Below, one piece after another: positions 11,552 to 24,367 of a stretch of 64,000 bases of DNA. The stretch lies in NCBI GenBank assembly GCA_910890315.1, contig CAJVGD010000015.1:458692-522691 (forward strand). The letters run 5' to 3'. The DNA is from Serendipita indica DSM 11827. Its lineage: Eukaryota; Basidiomycota; Agaricomycetes; Sebacinales; Serendipitaceae. Position 1 is the stretch's first letter, and each line of letters starts with the position of its first letter. A model generated the notes under the pieces. That model saw only the letters and a program-made list of their open reading frames with translations, was not told the origin of the DNA and did no database searches. Position numbers and translations under genes: made by a program.

Positions 11552-13073
11552 CTATGCGCTAGGGTGAGAGAGCGTCCGACAATCCTCGAGACAGCTCGAA
11601 GTAGGTAGGCTTATCGAATATGGAACATGGCCCGGCGTATCTGCCAGAGCGACCCCTTGTGCGACGTGGAGTACCGAGAGAGTGATCGACTCTTCCATTT
11701 CAACCCGGTTGGGGGGAAGCTGTATTGTTCCACCAAATCCATCCCAAGCAATCGTTGTGTATCCCGTTGCTCGACTGGATGCGACGATGGACTGGCGGAG
11801 CGAAAGAAAGAAGCGGCTGACAACGATACTCCTCAGCGCCATATTGCAAGAGTCTGAAAAGGATTTGAGACTCCATGGACAGAGAAGCCACTGAAAAATG
11901 TCAACGCTCTACGAATGTGCACACGAGAGGACCGTACCACGAGAGAACCCCATAGGCGAAGGAGAATTGCAACCTTGAAGAGAGCTTTAGCATTATTCCC
12001 TCCCCTCTAAGCAGGAACATTCTCACAGCAAAGTACGTCACACCGTCTCGATACAGACGGTCGAGGACAGGCAAGGCGACGCTATTGCCTTCTGAGAGGA
12101 GTATTGGTCTGGAGCGAAGAGCGTGCTTAATAAGAAGAGCAGTGGCGACAACCTCACACGGAAGCTACTTTCCTTTGAGCGCAGGCCTCGAGCGTGGAAA
12201 TCAACATACAGCACAGAGAAAGGTGGAGGCGACCATGAGGGTCGTATTCGGTGGCGGCGTCTGGGTAACACCGCAACCATGATCTAGAGCACCGACACGA
12301 GCTATTGACTGTGAGCAAGAAAATAAAACAACAGGACCAGCAACGTACGAAGGAGTAGATAAAAGGCTATACAGGTCATGGGGATTTGAAAGAGGACATA
12401 GCCAGTAAACACCCAGATAACAAGCAACCGTGACCTTTTGCTCCCTTGGTACAAAGCGCACACCCGCATGCAGTGCAGGGCTACATAGTATGGCATGGGC
12501 TGGTTGATCTGACCATGCGAGCAATACGCACCGGTGGAGGATACTGAGACAACTACTCGACATATTACAGCTCCCAAGGTAAAGTATCGACATCTGGAGA
12601 CACTTAGAGACGAACTAGTCGATGAGAAATCCTTACGCCTAGGGAATACATAGTCAGCCAGAGGACAGGTCGAAAAGGGAAGTCAATGATACCAATTTGG
12701 AAATGTCCCCATCAACGGGTTTTGCCCTGGTTGACTCAGATGGGATCAAACCTCAAAGCTCTAAGAACGTACGAAATAGGCCCAGTGGCAGGCCAATTGC
12801 GGGTAGATATCGCGTCTATAAGCATTATGGCTGCCAAGATGTGCGACTTTGACCAATTACTGACGATGACAAAGATGGTGCGAACTATCCAACCCCCACC
12901 AATCTTCCAGAAGAATAGTCGCTGGACGAATGAGCAACGTTCATCCGACAGCATGTGACACTGACCTCTTCATCAACTGTGAGTAGGTAATCATAATAGT
13001 ACGCCACGGCTCCAGCCACCGACACGTATTGAACGATGCGTGATGCCATCGCCGTCGCTATTGCGGAGCTCAT
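11552..13073 (-). CDS. DUF6533 multi-pass membrane protein, copy A1
   Basis: First copy of the array. ATG at 13073. The N-terminal exon reads SRIVQYVSVAGAVAYYYD then YLLTVDEEV, the DUF6533 signature: an aromatic-rich first membrane helix ending in D-x-x-L-T-x-x-x-E-V. Later exons, right to left: a helix exon with CMRVCALY then VIWVFTGYVLFQIPMT (about 12.3-12.5 kb); CEVVATALLIKHALRS...ALPVLDRLYRDGVTYF (about 12.02-12.16 kb); and a last exon with WLLCPWSLKSFSD and VVSRFFLSLRQSIVASS. It stops at 11552 after a soluble tail. I count about seven hydrophobic segments, as in other DUF6533 proteins. Ligand and function are unknown. It belongs with A2 and A3, which share the tail word GGTIQLPP. Confidence 0.8.
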
Positions 13074-13803
13074 CACAAAGTAAACAGTCCACCTCCTTGC
13101 GGGTGACGGAATTGGCGAGGTTCAAGGTGCAACGAGCATCTGCATAGACTTGTCGCGTAACCTGTTCCACGCTCAAAGGTTGTAATCACAGCTCCGAGTA
13201 CCTCGGCTGGCGCGGAGCGCCGTTCGTAATTTGAGTGGGCGGGTGGATGGGCCAAATAGTCCATTCTATCACTTAATTCAGTAACTTGCCTATCCGACGG
13301 AGGGTCTAATTGCGATCAAGATGCTTACGACGCAGCATTGGCTGCATTGAGAATATAATAATACGCCGCTGACCTCGGACGTACATTGCTATTCTAATAG
13401 AACAGCGCATTTGCAGGTGCTCGGTGTGACTTGATGGCGCAAGACAGGTCATGGTCGTGGCATGGTCACATCAAAATTAGCGATATCGAATCAAGAGTAT
13501 GGTTCGCGTCACCAGGGAGGCTGCACGAGCGTTCCAACCTCAAAGATGTGCAAATATGACCGCTCCCATGGACGTCAGCCTGCTCTAATCCCAGCTAACT
13601 TGTTCATTAAAGCTACTTCCGAACACAATAGAGGCCAAGCATCCAGTCTATCCGAGTCCGAGATTGCTACAGGGAGCTCTATAGTGCCTTGGTTTACCTC
13701 CAGCTTTGCCGCGTAAGCTCGGTGGGCATTCAGATTATTGCGGATCGTTGCGTAAAGCTCATCTATAGCTCGTTTCAATAGTACATGAAAGCGTGTATAA
13801 TGT

Positions 13804-15296
13804 CTAGTCTGGGTCAGAGTGTGTACGGCAGAGCTCTAGGCCACTCGGATTGTCTCCGACAGGGCTATCCACCTCGGTCTGCTTGCGATAGATTGTAGAC
13901 AGCCGTATCGAGTCACCGTTCATAGAACGCTGTGGTGGGAGCTGTATAGTCCCGCCGAGCCCGTCAATGGCAATGGTTGTGTGCTGGGCGATCCGACTCG
14001 ACGCCACGATCGACTTGCGGAGAGAGAGGAAGAACCGACTGGATACGGTGCTCCTCAGCGCCATATTACAAGAGTCCGAAAAGAATTTAAGACTCCAAGG
14101 GCAGACAAACCACTTAAGCCCGCTGAGTCACTCGCAAAGACAGGGACGATAAGATCTTACCACTAGGCAACCCCATAGGCGGAGTAAAAATGCAATCTCG
14201 ACGAAATGATCAGCTGCATTAATCTTTTTACCCGGTAATACTTACAACAAAGTATGCTACACCATCACGGTATAATCGGTCAAGGACCGGCAGCGCGGCG
14301 CTATTGCCCTCCGAAACGAGCATCTGCCGGCATTTGAGGGCGTGTTTGACGGTAAGAACAATCACCAGAGTCTCGCATGGAAGCTATCTCGACTTGAGTG
14401 TGGATCTTTGGCCTTGAATCGACGTACGGCGCAAAGGAAGGTCGAGGCGACCATGTGCGCAGTACCGAATGGACGCCTACTAATGATATCGCAGCCATGG
14501 TACAGAGACCTCACATGGGCTAGAATTACGCTGAGCGCGCATAATTTTATGTAAAGGGAACTTACGCAGGAGCAAATGGAAAGCGACGCAAGACATTGCG
14601 ACTTGAAAGAGGACATATCCAGTAAAGACGGCAATCAGTACTCGTCTCACCTTTCTCCTCTCACGATACAAGGTGTACACCCGAAGACAGTACATGCCTT
14701 TACTTCGGTGAGCTAGGCGAATTGACCAAGTTGACCAATACGCACCGGTGGATGATATAGATACAATTACTCGACAGACAGCGTTGCCGAGGGTGATATA
14801 ACGACACCTAGAGGGCGTTCATACGTGAAAAAAGACAATGGAGTTCATACGTCTGAAAGGGCGTCAGTACGCGAAAAACAAGTCGCGAGGAAAGCGCGTA
14901 CTGGGTCTGATAAATGTCCCACGAATGGTTTGTCCCTTTTTCAGCGAATAAGTAAGCTATAACCTCGGATCGTGTATTCGTAGGCTTACGAAGTAGACCG
15001 AGCGGCAAGCCAATAGCTGGCAGATATCGCGTCTACAAGCCATTACTTGCGAAACTAGCAGCTTTGCGAATGTACTCACAAGGATAAAGACTATACGGAC
15101 GATCCAGCTGCCTCCAATTCGCCAGAAAAGTTGTCGCTAAAGGGACGACATAGTGAGCTAGTGTGGTCCACTTCCGCTTTATGCCCACCTCAGCGTCAAT
15201 GGTGAGTATAAAATCATAATAATATACCACTGCTCCAGAGACGGAGACGTATTGGGTGACGCGCGAGGCCATTGCCGTCGCCATTGCAGCGCTCAT
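13804..15296 (-). CDS. DUF6533 multi-pass membrane protein, copy A2
   Basis: ATG at 15296 gives MSAAMATAMASRVTQYVSVS then GAVVYYYDFILTIDAEV (DUF6533). Following exons: CLRVYTLYRERRKVRR then VLIAVFTGYVLFQVAMS (about 14.56-14.69 kb); PCETLVIVLTVKHALKCRQ...ALPVLDRLYRDGVAYF (about 14.26-14.42 kb); and the last exon SSRFFLSLRKSIVASS ending in a tail with GGTIQLPP, stop at 13804. All exons needed for a complete copy are open. It is closest to A1, with the same exon order and the same Lys-His helix in the fifth segment. The 5' flank is about 630 bp to the end of A3. Confidence 0.8.
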
Positions 15297-15928
15297 ATTA
15301 ATGCGCCCACAGGTGAACAAGCCCAAGCGAGGACTTTATCTAGGAGCTCACGCGACTGATAAAAGACTGAAGAGGTGGAGTCCAAGCCGTGGCTACGGCT
15401 GACTATACCCCGTTTAGGCATAGGCCATACCCATCAGAGACTCAATGTCGTAATGTTGATTCCTGTGCGCTTCGACTGGCGGTTGATATTCGTTCTCAGA
15501 AGCTGCCAGGAGAAGAATTAGCCCCTCCGAATATTGATTTTGTTGACCTTGACGGAGAGTTGAACGGTCAGGGTCTAAACTTTTCTGTATTCGAAGCTGG
15601 GTCTATATGCCGCAAACCCTGGCAAGAATACTTCTCGGTGACAGTAATCGACTCCGGTGTGTTATATGGCGCGGGGCGTAGCGCGGCTGTTCGGGTGGTA
15701 ACTGCCATCCCACAAGGTCGCACGCTTTCCAATCGAGACTAGGTCCCATCGAGTGAGTGAGCTGTCCTTGCGGACCTGTGATGGAATCGGCCGGCGAATT
15801 CAAGAGACAACTGACAGAGAAGCCCAAATCCCAACAAATTGATGCGCTATCTCATGCTCAATCAGAAATGAATACTCTGTGATAGACAGGACTAAGAGTT
15901 TCGCCACAAAAGAGTGGGATCAAGCCAA

Positions 15929-17384
15929 TTAGAACTGGTATTTACTCGTAGGAGGGATATCTTTCTTCTTGCTGCTTACAGTCGAGAGCTGCATTGCCTG
16001 ACCCAGATCCTCGCTCTCCGCAGGCGGGAGCTCTATGGTTCCACCGAGACCATCAACGGCGATGGTTGTTGTGTATGGAGCTATACGAACGGAATCGGCG
16101 ATTGACTTGCGGAGAGAAAGGAAAAAACGGCTGGCGACTATACTCCTCAGCGCCAGGCTACAAGAATCTGCGAAAGGTGCGAGGCTGCTTGGACAGAGAA
16201 ACCACTAAAAACGGTAAGCCACAGATCGGAAGTATAGGCGACAGGAGATATACCACAAAGCAACCTGATATGCGGAGCAGAAATGCGACCTGCATGGGAG
16301 TTTGAACGAGGAATTTTCGCACGAACAGATACCTACGCCAAAGTACACGATACCGTCTTTGTAGAGTCGTTTGAGGATGGGCAACGCGGCGCTGTCAGCC
16401 CTCGGAGGGGAGACTCTGTCTAGACAAGACTGCGTGCCTGACAGTCAGAACGATGACTATTGTCTCGCACGGAATCTATTTCACATCAGTGCACCATTCG
16501 AGCGTGGAATCGACGTACTGCACAGAGATAGCTGGACGCGACGACGAAGGAGGTATAAGATGGGGGTGCGCGGTTGATGATACAAGCACGGTTGACCGGG
16601 CCAATGCGGGCTTAACAGGCGTAAGTCCAGGAGGCTCTCATAGGGAGAATACTGACGCAGGAGCAGAGAAAGTGCGATGGAGGAGAGTACAAACTGGAAG
16701 GCGAGATAGGCGCCAAAACCTGCCATAAGGAGCCGCTGGGGCCCCTTCTTCTGTCGACATAGGGTATGTACTCTGAGGCAAAACATGGCTATCATTCTGT
16801 GAGTACAGGCTCTCAAATAGTAGGAGCGATGCGCACCGGTAGATGCTATGGACACCAATAACCGACATAGAATGTTTCCAAGTAAAACACCACGACATCT
16901 ATATAGACTTAGATATGGATGGATTCAAGGGAAGATCCTACGTCTAAAAATAGTTGGTCAGGATTCAATCAAATTTGAGAAGGCGAACCAGGTTTGAGTT
17001 AAGCTCAATGAACGGATTGAGACCTATGATTGGGGCGGAAATGAGACTCATTCGAGCAATGAGATTTGTCGGCTCACTAAGTAGACCGAGTGGCAGCCCA
17101 GCGAGAGGCGTATATCGTACCTGGTGAAGCCGTACTTAGTCAATGGTAGAGACCTTGGAAAATCACTGACAGCGATAAAGATTGTCCGGACGATCCAACT
17201 ACCCCCAATTTTCCAAAACAGTCGCCACTACAGAAAACAAACTAAGATTAGGACTTGATTCGCATTCTTTACTGACCTCGTCCTCCAAAGTAAGCGTGTA
17301 ATCGTAGCAGTATGTGACAGCTGCGGCTACAGAAGTGTATTGGATGACGCGCGAGCTCATCCTCAGCGTTATTGCGAGTTCCAT
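15929..17384 (-). pseudogene. DUF6533 membrane protein, copy A3, with a frameshift
   Basis: ATG at 17384: MELAITLRMSSRVIQYTS followed by VAAAVTYCYDYTLTLEDEV (DUF6533). The helix exon reads MFCLRVHTLCRQKKG then LMAGFGAYLAFQFVLSS (about 16.65-16.8 kb). The next exon (about 16.34-16.48 kb) starts PCETIVIVLTVRHAV but runs into an in-frame TGA near 16396, where A1 and A2 read SEGNS; one extra base restores the match (ALPILKRLYKDGIVYF). The last exon (WFLCPSSLAPFADS, IVASRFFLSLRKSIADS, then GGTIELPP) is intact with stop at 15929. Only this one lesion is visible, so it is either a young pseudogene or carries an assembly indel. Confidence 0.7.
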
Positions 17385-18023
17385 TATGCTAAGAGGAGGG
17401 AGTTAGAGTAAATAATGAGTGCCGTCCGGAGCCCACGGCGGCGCGAGGGATAGATGACGAGGGGCGAGGTGAGGACCAAGAGAGCTGAACGCTGTCTTGA
17501 AGGTTACATGCCCGTCAGCGGTCAGAACGCAGACTTGGTCATATGTGGAAAGGTGCGAGCACAACGCTTTAGAGGCCGCAATGTCGCATGATGCGGTATG
17601 GGCCCGAGCTGATCGCATGATAGACGGAGCGGCCGCATGAATTTGCTTTTCTTTTGATCCGATTACTAGGATCTTCCTGTCTCGCAGATGAGCCCGTTTG
17701 AATATTACGGTATGTTGTCGATCTATTCCCTTACGTCTCTAGGTTGCTGGACCCTGCTGCGGTCAGCGGTGATGACCGGAGTCGTAAACGACCGTCTATT
17801 GCGATAATATCTATCAACATCCATTCCCTGTCTCGATTATTCCACCTGCGCTTGCAACGCGAACCCAACTAGTTCTGGTTAGGTCTAAACTCGTCGCACG
17901 TCAGAACTTGGAGTTGGCCTCGCCGAATCAGGAGTCACCTATGTAGGTTTCTTCCATATGAGATACAAAAAAAGACTAGAAAGTTATACACGGTCCGGGT
18001 AGATACAGGGCCGGTCATACTGT
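17385..18023. other. intergenic between A and B copies
   Basis: No gene recognised. Near 17878 is a GGTTAGGTCTAAACTCGTCG block that recurs near 24161 and 37017, each time 100-210 bp beyond the 3' end of a B-type copy. It is therefore 3' flank carried along in the duplications. Confidence 0.4.
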
Positions 18024-19438
18024 TCATCTAGTCCGCGAGCTCATGTCTTTCGAACTTGTTGGGCCCATATCAGAGAGTCTGATATCCTCAGATGCCCGCG
18101 AATCAGGATCGCGCGTCCTTGCAAGCGCTACGCTATACGTATCCACAAACTGAGAGCCCTCCAAGGCAGTGGAATGGCGGGTTTCAACGGGTGGTCTGAA
18201 CACCAATTCCCGTAGGCCAAGGAAGAACCTAGTTGAGATCACACTGTTCAGACTATAGATCAGAAGGTCGGAAACAAATTTGAAATCCGAGGGTAATGTG
18301 AGCCACTGGAGATAGTGTCAACGGTGGTCTAAAATGACAAGTTTTTTCATTGGACTCACCACGATGGCACCAAAAAGGCGCAATCCAAAGGCGAGCTGAT
18401 CTCGGACATTAGCTACGTCCCCCATCGAATGAACATATCACACCAAAAAATAGATGGCGCCATCTTGATACATGCGTCGTAGAATTGGCATGGCGGCGGA
18501 TTCGTGGTGTAATAAACGTTTCTGCTTTGCTCCTCTTGCATGCAGGTAGGTCGCGACCAGAATTACTACCTCGCAGGGGATCTTGCGAGAATTAAGACGG
18601 AGTGGTATATTTACAAACGGACGTACCATGGATAAGTAGGATCCTATGACCATCTTGTATTGGTCTTTTGGTGGCGGGCCTATTAATACGCAAGTGGTCC
18701 TCCCAAATCTTACGAGAGCTACAGGATCTTCAGTACAGGTAGATATTTTGAATACTCTTACTCATGATGCTCGAGGTAGCTAAGGCTCCCATTACGACCT
18801 GGACAGCGACGCTCAGATAAAATGACGATAAGATCAGGGCTTTCGCCTTCCATTCTTCGCGATATAATGTGTATATACGAAGACAGAATATTCCTGTAAA
18901 AGCTATAACTTGATCTTTTAGCGAACAGGAAACCCACCCGTTGAAGATGCCGACATAGTGATCTGAGCCGTAACATTAATCACTTTAGACGCGCGACAGC
19001 TATGGATCTGTCACATTAGCTCGCACGAATAGGGATTTCACATACATCTATTGAGAGATTAGACCGAAAACGTGAGTAGGAGAAGGCGAACCTGATCCGA
19101 AAGATGTAACCTAAACGGGTTCAATTCAATAAGGCCGATGGAGAGCCCGAGGATGGGGGCGTATCGAGTCTATTCGGCGTATGAGTCTCTCAACCACAAA
19201 TTGGTCGGATGTCGCACAAAAAGAAAGAGATATCTCCCAACTGGTGCACTCCGTGTCGTCCAAAAAAACTGAATCTAGATAGAAGTTGGTGATTAGACGA
19301 GTGAATTGACTAGTAGACTCAAGTACGAACCTCTGCGGCCAACGTGAGTGCGAAGTCGTACAGATACACGGCTGCTCCGGCTATGGAGACATATTGGATG
19401 ATCAGCAGCCTTTCCACGCGAGTTGCTATTGATTCCAT
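18024..19438 (-). CDS. DUF6533 multi-pass membrane protein, copy B1
   Basis: ATG at 19438: MESIATRVERLLIIQYVSIA then GAAVYLYDFALTLAAEV (DUF6533). The next exon ends in a loop and helix reading TRYAPILGLSIGLIELNPF. Further exons: CLRIYTLYREEWKAKALILS then SFYLSVAVQVVMGALATSS (about 18.77-18.89 kb); VIGSYLSMV and, after an intron, KIPCEVVILVATYLHARGAK...MPILRRMYQDGAIYFLV (about 18.43-18.65 kb); and ISTRFFLGLRELV with a soluble tail containing FVDTYSVALARTRDPDS, stop at 18024. It defines subfamily B: the words KxLFLF-TRYSP, PPPK, LRRMYQDGAIYFLV and STRFFLGLR recur in B2, B3 and B5. It lacks the clear upstream palindrome of the other B copies. Confidence 0.8.
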
Positions 19439-20049
19439 GTCGCCAATGCTTGAACTCGCCTCGCTGGTCGTCCGGAGACGGAGAGGTCAAAGCTGAGGGC
19501 CAGAGCGGCCGTCTGGCGTCACGCCTCAGAGTTGCCTCGAGACCACCGAACACGCTGGCGCCGAGAAATGTCCGGAGAGTGGAGCCCTCGACAGGCACTG
19601 GGAGAACAGGGACACGATGAGACAAGTGACCAGCGTTCAGGGAGGAATTCGGACGGTGTGAGGAGTCGAGTGAAAACTCTTCTGGCTCAATCATCCATCT
19701 CCAGGGCGGTAAACGAGTCATTTATCGCGCAAATTCTAGGCAGATATCCACTCGAGCACGTCGTCGCAGGCGTCGGGGATGCTTCGCCACCTGGGAACAT
19801 GTTGCAACTTTTCCCTAAATTCATGTTGCTCATAGGTACATAGTATATCGTAACCAATAGGGGTCTAGTAGAACAAACGAGTGAGGCTATCGATGCGAAG
19901 CCCTAAGAGAAAGCCGGAGGGTGCTTCCAAGGGCGTAAAAGGTAGTCGGTAAAGTCTATGCGGTAACGCTTGTAGATTGCATTATAGGCTACAAAATTGA
20001 GCAGAGAAGTTACACACAGTTCGGGTGGACACAGGGATGGTCATATTGT

Positions 20050-21463
20050 TCATGTAGTCAGCGAACAGCCACCTTCCGGGCCTCTTGGCGTTATGAAAGA
20101 GAGTCCTATACCGTCTCGTATACTAGGATCGGGGTTGCGCGTCATTGCGACCGGTAAGCTGTACGTATCGACAAAGAGCGAGCCCTCCAAGGTAGTGGGG
20201 CACTGCGTTTGAACAGTGGGTCTATGTACCAGTTGCCGTAGTCCGAGGAAGAATCTAGTCGAAACCACACTGCTCAGACTATAGATGAGAAAGTCGGAAA
20301 CAAACTTGAGCTCTGCAGGGCACGCGAGCCACTGGATGTAAAGTTAGCATTGAGAAGCAATATGAAAAGATGTTGATCAGACATACCACGATAGAGCCAC
20401 CAAGGCGCGTTCCAAAGGCGATCTGGTCCCAAACGTGAGCTGGCTTCTCCACCCAATGAACCCACTGTACCAGAAGATAGATGGCACCATCTTGATACAT
20501 ACGTCGTAGAACCGGTAAAGCAGCGGATTCACGACTCAAGAAGTGCTTTTGCTTTGCCTCTATTGCATGCAGATACGTCGCGACGAGAATCACGGTCTCG
20601 CACGGGAGCTTGCGAGTCATAAGAAGAGGTTTTATATTGGCGAGAGAGCGTACCACAGATAAAAAGCATCCCGCGACCAGTATGTGTAAGCCTTTTGGTG
20701 GCGGTCGAGCAAATGCGCAAATGGTCCCGCGAAACTCTATGATGGCTACAAATCTGTCAGTAAAAGTAGAGTGTTCCGAGTTTCCGTACTTATGAAACTC
20801 GAAATAGCAACGAATCCGAGTGCGACCTGGACGGCGACGGCCAGATAGAACCACGCTAGCATTAGAGCCTTCATCTTCCATTTTTCCCTGTATAGAGTGC
20901 ATATACGCATGCAAAACATTCCTGTAACGGTTAAAATTACTTTCCTGAATGAGCGAGCAGCCCACCTGTCGAAGAGGCTGATATAGCAATCTGAGCCACG
21001 ATTGTGATTACTCTGGAGACCCGACATCTATATGGCTGTCATAACGACTCGGATGCCAGGATTTACACGTACGTCTATGGAGAGATTAGACCGAAAGCAC
21101 GAACATGGGATAACGGACCTGATCGGACAGATGGGCAACGAACGGATTTAAATCAAGAAGACCGGCTGAGAATCCGAGGAGAGGAGAGTACCGAGTCTAT
21201 TATACCTATCAGTTTCAACCACGGGTTAGTGATACAACGCACAAAGAGGAAGAGGTGTCTTCCAACCCATCCAATCCTTGCCCTCCAAAAGAACTGTATC
21301 TAGATTCAGGTTGTTGATTAGAATGTATAACCCGCTAGCGGACTAAAGCACGAACCTCCGCACCAAACGTGAGCGCCAAGTCGTATAAGTATACGACCGC
21401 GCCAGCTATGGAGACATATTGGACAATTGTCATGATCTCCAGACGCGTGGTCATGGATTCCAT
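20050..21463 (-). CDS. DUF6533 multi-pass membrane protein, copy B2
   Basis: ATG at 21463: MESMTTRLEIMTIVQYVSIA then GAVVYLYDLALTFGAEV. Next exons: FFWRARIGWVGRHLFLF, an intron with a GTGCGT donor, then TRYSPLLGFSAGLLDLNPF; GMFCMRICTLYREKWKMK then FYLAVAVQVALGFVAISSF (about 20.8-20.9 kb); FRGTICAFARPPPKGLHILV; KLPCETVILVATYLHAIEAK...LPVLRRMYQDGAIYLLV; and the last exon WLACPAELKFVSDFLIYS and VVSTRFFLGLRQLV, tail FVDTYSLPVAMTRNPDPS, stop at 20050. A single frame (20279-20989) reads through several introns but mixes coding frames and should not be taken as the protein. A palindromic site lies 168-189 bp upstream of the ATG. Confidence 0.82.
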
Positions 21464-21630
21464 CTTGAGAAACTGTTGGAAACAGGTTCGCTGGTCGATC
21501 AGAGGTGGAGAGGTCTGAGCGTTGTAGCTTATATTGTTCTGGCGAAATTACGAGAGCTATTTATAGGAATCTTCAATTATAGCTGCCGTCTGATCCGTAC
21601 TGCGCGCCAGGGGGCCCCAACCTCTCTCAA

Positions 21631-21652
21631 ACACCGACGCCGTCGGCGTCTA
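21631..21652. promoter_or_regulatory. palindromic upstream element of copy B2
   Basis: The sequence ACACCGACGCCGTCGGCGTC contains GACGCC-N3-GGCGTC and CCGACG-N-CGTCGG. It sits about 170 bp before the B2 start, after a CCTCTCTCAA word also present at the other copies. It is a candidate binding site for a dimeric transcription factor. Confidence 0.5.
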
Positions 21653-22033
21653 GTCTCTCCCAGTTCTAGCGCGGATGGTGACAACAGAGAACCAATGACA
21701 GAAGTGTCCACTATCTGATCCAGAAGGCTCGCTGGACTCGGCAAAGTCTCAAAAAGCCGCGTTGAGCCGTTCCCAGTCACGGACTCTGACATCTAGCTCT
21801 ACCGTCCACTCACAAGTGATTAGAAACTGAATTACGGTTTAAGTTATCGAGCACATGTCCATTTCACGGACAGCTATCCAGCCGACGCGGTCGTCGTAGG
21901 CTGCAAGGATGCATCACCACCTGAGTGTGTCTGCACAACTGACTAGATTCCGATAATATTTAGTTATTGGTGCATAATTTACCCGAACCGATATGACGCT
22001 ACCAGTATAGCAATATGGAGCAAACGAGCGAGG

Positions 22034-23450
22034 TCATTCGTGGGGATAGTCCGCATATGTCTCTCTCAAACGCTTTCCATGGGGTTTGAGTCTCGATAGA
22101 CGAGGTAGAATATGACGCGACCTTTTCGGCAGAGTGAAGGTGTCGGCCGTTGGCATGGACAACGACCCAGGCAGCGCGGCATTGGCACGCGAGATGGACC
22201 CGCGAAGCCTTAAGAAGAATCTGGAGGACAGGATGCTCGTGAGCGCGTAAATGCCATAGTCGGCAGAGGGCTTGAGGATGGCTGGCGCCTCAAGCCACTG
22301 TAAGAGTGGTCACCAATCCTGAAGAGAGTTCTGACAGATGCACCTACGACTATTGCGCCACACATCCTCAGGCTGACGGCAAGCTAGCCAATGTTAACCC
22401 GGCTATATGCAAGGGCGAGAGTGGTGCTTACTCTAAAGCATGCGGTTCCATCTCGATAAAGTCGTGTGAGGATGGGTAACGTGGCTGAGGCTCCGTCTAG
22501 TAAGTGAAGTCTCTTCGCGCAAACCGAGTGGGCGAGGGTTGCAAGTAGAATAACCATCTCGCATGGCAACTAAAGCTTGTAAGATAAGAAAAAGGGGGCG
22601 AGTATGCATACCATAGATAGGTACGAGCCTGCGACAATCTCGTGCAGGTGCCTTATGTCCCCAGTCGTGCCACAACGCCCATTTATGGAACAAGTGAGGG
22701 CTGTCTTGCGATAAACAGTAGAAAAGACACCGTGAACACTTACGAATGAGGAGTCGTAGCGCCATAATTCCCGACGGCTATAGCACTGAAGAAGCCGAAA
22801 GCAGTGATGAATAGAACAACTCGTCGCTCTCTGTGATAGAGCATGCAAATTCTGAGACCAAATATTGCTAGTAAAATGTTAGGCGTCGCGAATGAAGCCC
22901 CACATGAACGGACCTGTTGTTGACAGGGAAAGCATGAATTGCAGAACAGTAGTGGCGGACCTTGCCAGTTTACATCTACACAAAGGTAAGAAAAGGGAGA
23001 ATACGGTGCTCACTGTACTCACACCTATCGGAGAGTCAGCGATGTCATCGCATACGACGGAATCTGCAAACATTACTGGAGATAGGGGACGCAAACGAAT
23101 CAACGAGTAGGAGGGGTAAACCGACTGTGGGCAAATATCGCGTCTGGTTGTCTAAATGAGTGCACTCTTCCAGCCGAGGTTGCACGCACGAAGAAGAACA
23201 CGCGCTTTCCAACCCATCCACTCGAAGGAGTCCATATCAAGCCAACCTACTCACAGAGTGTCATCCTTGTCAACGCGATGACATTCGATAGAATTACCTC
23301 TGACGGAAGAGTGAGGGCGTAGTCGTACATAAACACAGTTGTGCCAGAAATAGCGGCATATTGGGCAATTCTTTCGTGTGATAGGACGCACCCATGGCCG
23401 CTTGACCTTCGGTGGTGAGGGAGGGGCCAACGATAGTTCCCGTTCCGCAT
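22034..23450 (-). CDS. DUF6533 multi-pass membrane protein, copy C1
   Basis: The N-terminal exon reads LSHERIAQYAAISGTTVF then MYDYALTLPSEV (DUF6533). The start is uncertain: C2 and C3 begin MES... just before this, but here that codon is absent, so I use the in-frame ATG at 23450; ATG 23582 is also in frame. Later exons: LRICMLYHRERRVVLF then ITAFGFFSAIAVGNYG (about 22.74-22.85 kb); EIVAGSYLSMV; MPCEMVILLATLAHSVCAKR...LPILTRLYRDGTACF (about 22.43-22.57 kb); and a last exon WLEAPAILKPSADYGIYALT then ILSSRFFLRLRGSISR, tail to stop 22034. Subfamily C is marked by ADYxxYALTSI in the last exon and LTRLYRDG. Confidence 0.72.
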
Positions 23451-23582
23451 GGTCGTCGGTTCATGCTCACTGTTCATTCGCGAGAAGCTATGTGCACTAG
23501 AGTCGTCTTCAACCGTGACATGCGCCGTATATGAAATGCGAATAGTCCGGGTCCGCGCTTTGGATGCCGGACTAGTCCTCAT

Positions 23583-24367
23583 TATGCAGTGTAACCTACT
23601 ACTCTAGATTTGCAGCTGGGGTCGACTCTAGCCTGCTCAAGCATCGACTGCTGTGCCCACTTGGTCGTGCGGGGCACTGTAATCGCGAGTTCCGTATGGA
23701 TATGTTCATATCCGGTGGTTGTTGTCGGTCCTGAGATCCTATATATTGGTAAGATTGCCGTGTATGGATTGACATTCGGCATAGTCGGGTTCAAGGTTGG
23801 TACCCTTGGGATTGAGGCGAAAAGAGATGCTGACGGCCGATTGTATAGACCCTGTTGTATGTTACTTCTACTAAGCATCAGTCTAGTCTGTTAAATCTGT
23901 GCGGAAGAGCCTCCAGGAATTCATGAAGCTCAGGCGAGTTCATTTCCCATTGGAAAGGAGATGGACTTCATATTTATTGTGGGGGCTCACGTACGGAGGT
24001 GCATTTGGGAGAATTGTGGATTGCTGGAGCGTACTATGGATGAACGGTGATATCTGGAATGGGAGACTGCCATTCTCGGAGTGACTTTAGCCAAAAACTA
24101 TGCAGATCTATCCTTTATCTTAAGTAGTCCACATGAACTTTGGTTGCCAACTTGATCTAATTATGGTTAGGACCAAACTCGTGCACTCGCGTTGTTCTTT
24201 CACGGGGCTCTAAGCCGGCCAATGCGAATAAATAGTATCCAGCGCAAGATTATTTCGTAAAATGCAAGAAAACGAAAGGGAAGTAGTACAGGGTTTGAGT
24301 TGGCACAGGCTTGGACGTAATACTGTTCATCTGCTCCGCGATCAGGCGCCTTTCGAGCACCTTGGCT
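23583..24367. other. intergenic between C1 and B3
   Basis: Short open frames on both strands only. Near 24161 lies the recurring GGTTAGGACCAAACTCGTG block found beyond the 3' ends of B-type copies. Confidence 0.4.

Noticed and set aside
15389-15742. Plus-strand frame between A2 and A3
   Set aside because: Non-ATG start possible only in part, no family, and the region is flank of two minus-strand genes.
19130-19150. GGGTTCAATTC words repeated through the array, tRNA T-loop-like
   Set aside because: They are the complement of the conserved ELNPF/LELN codons of the second DUF6533 exon.
20279-20989. 236-codon single open frame as a protein
   Set aside because: It reads through introns of copy B2 in a frame that is correct for only one exon; aligned B copies show the spliced product.
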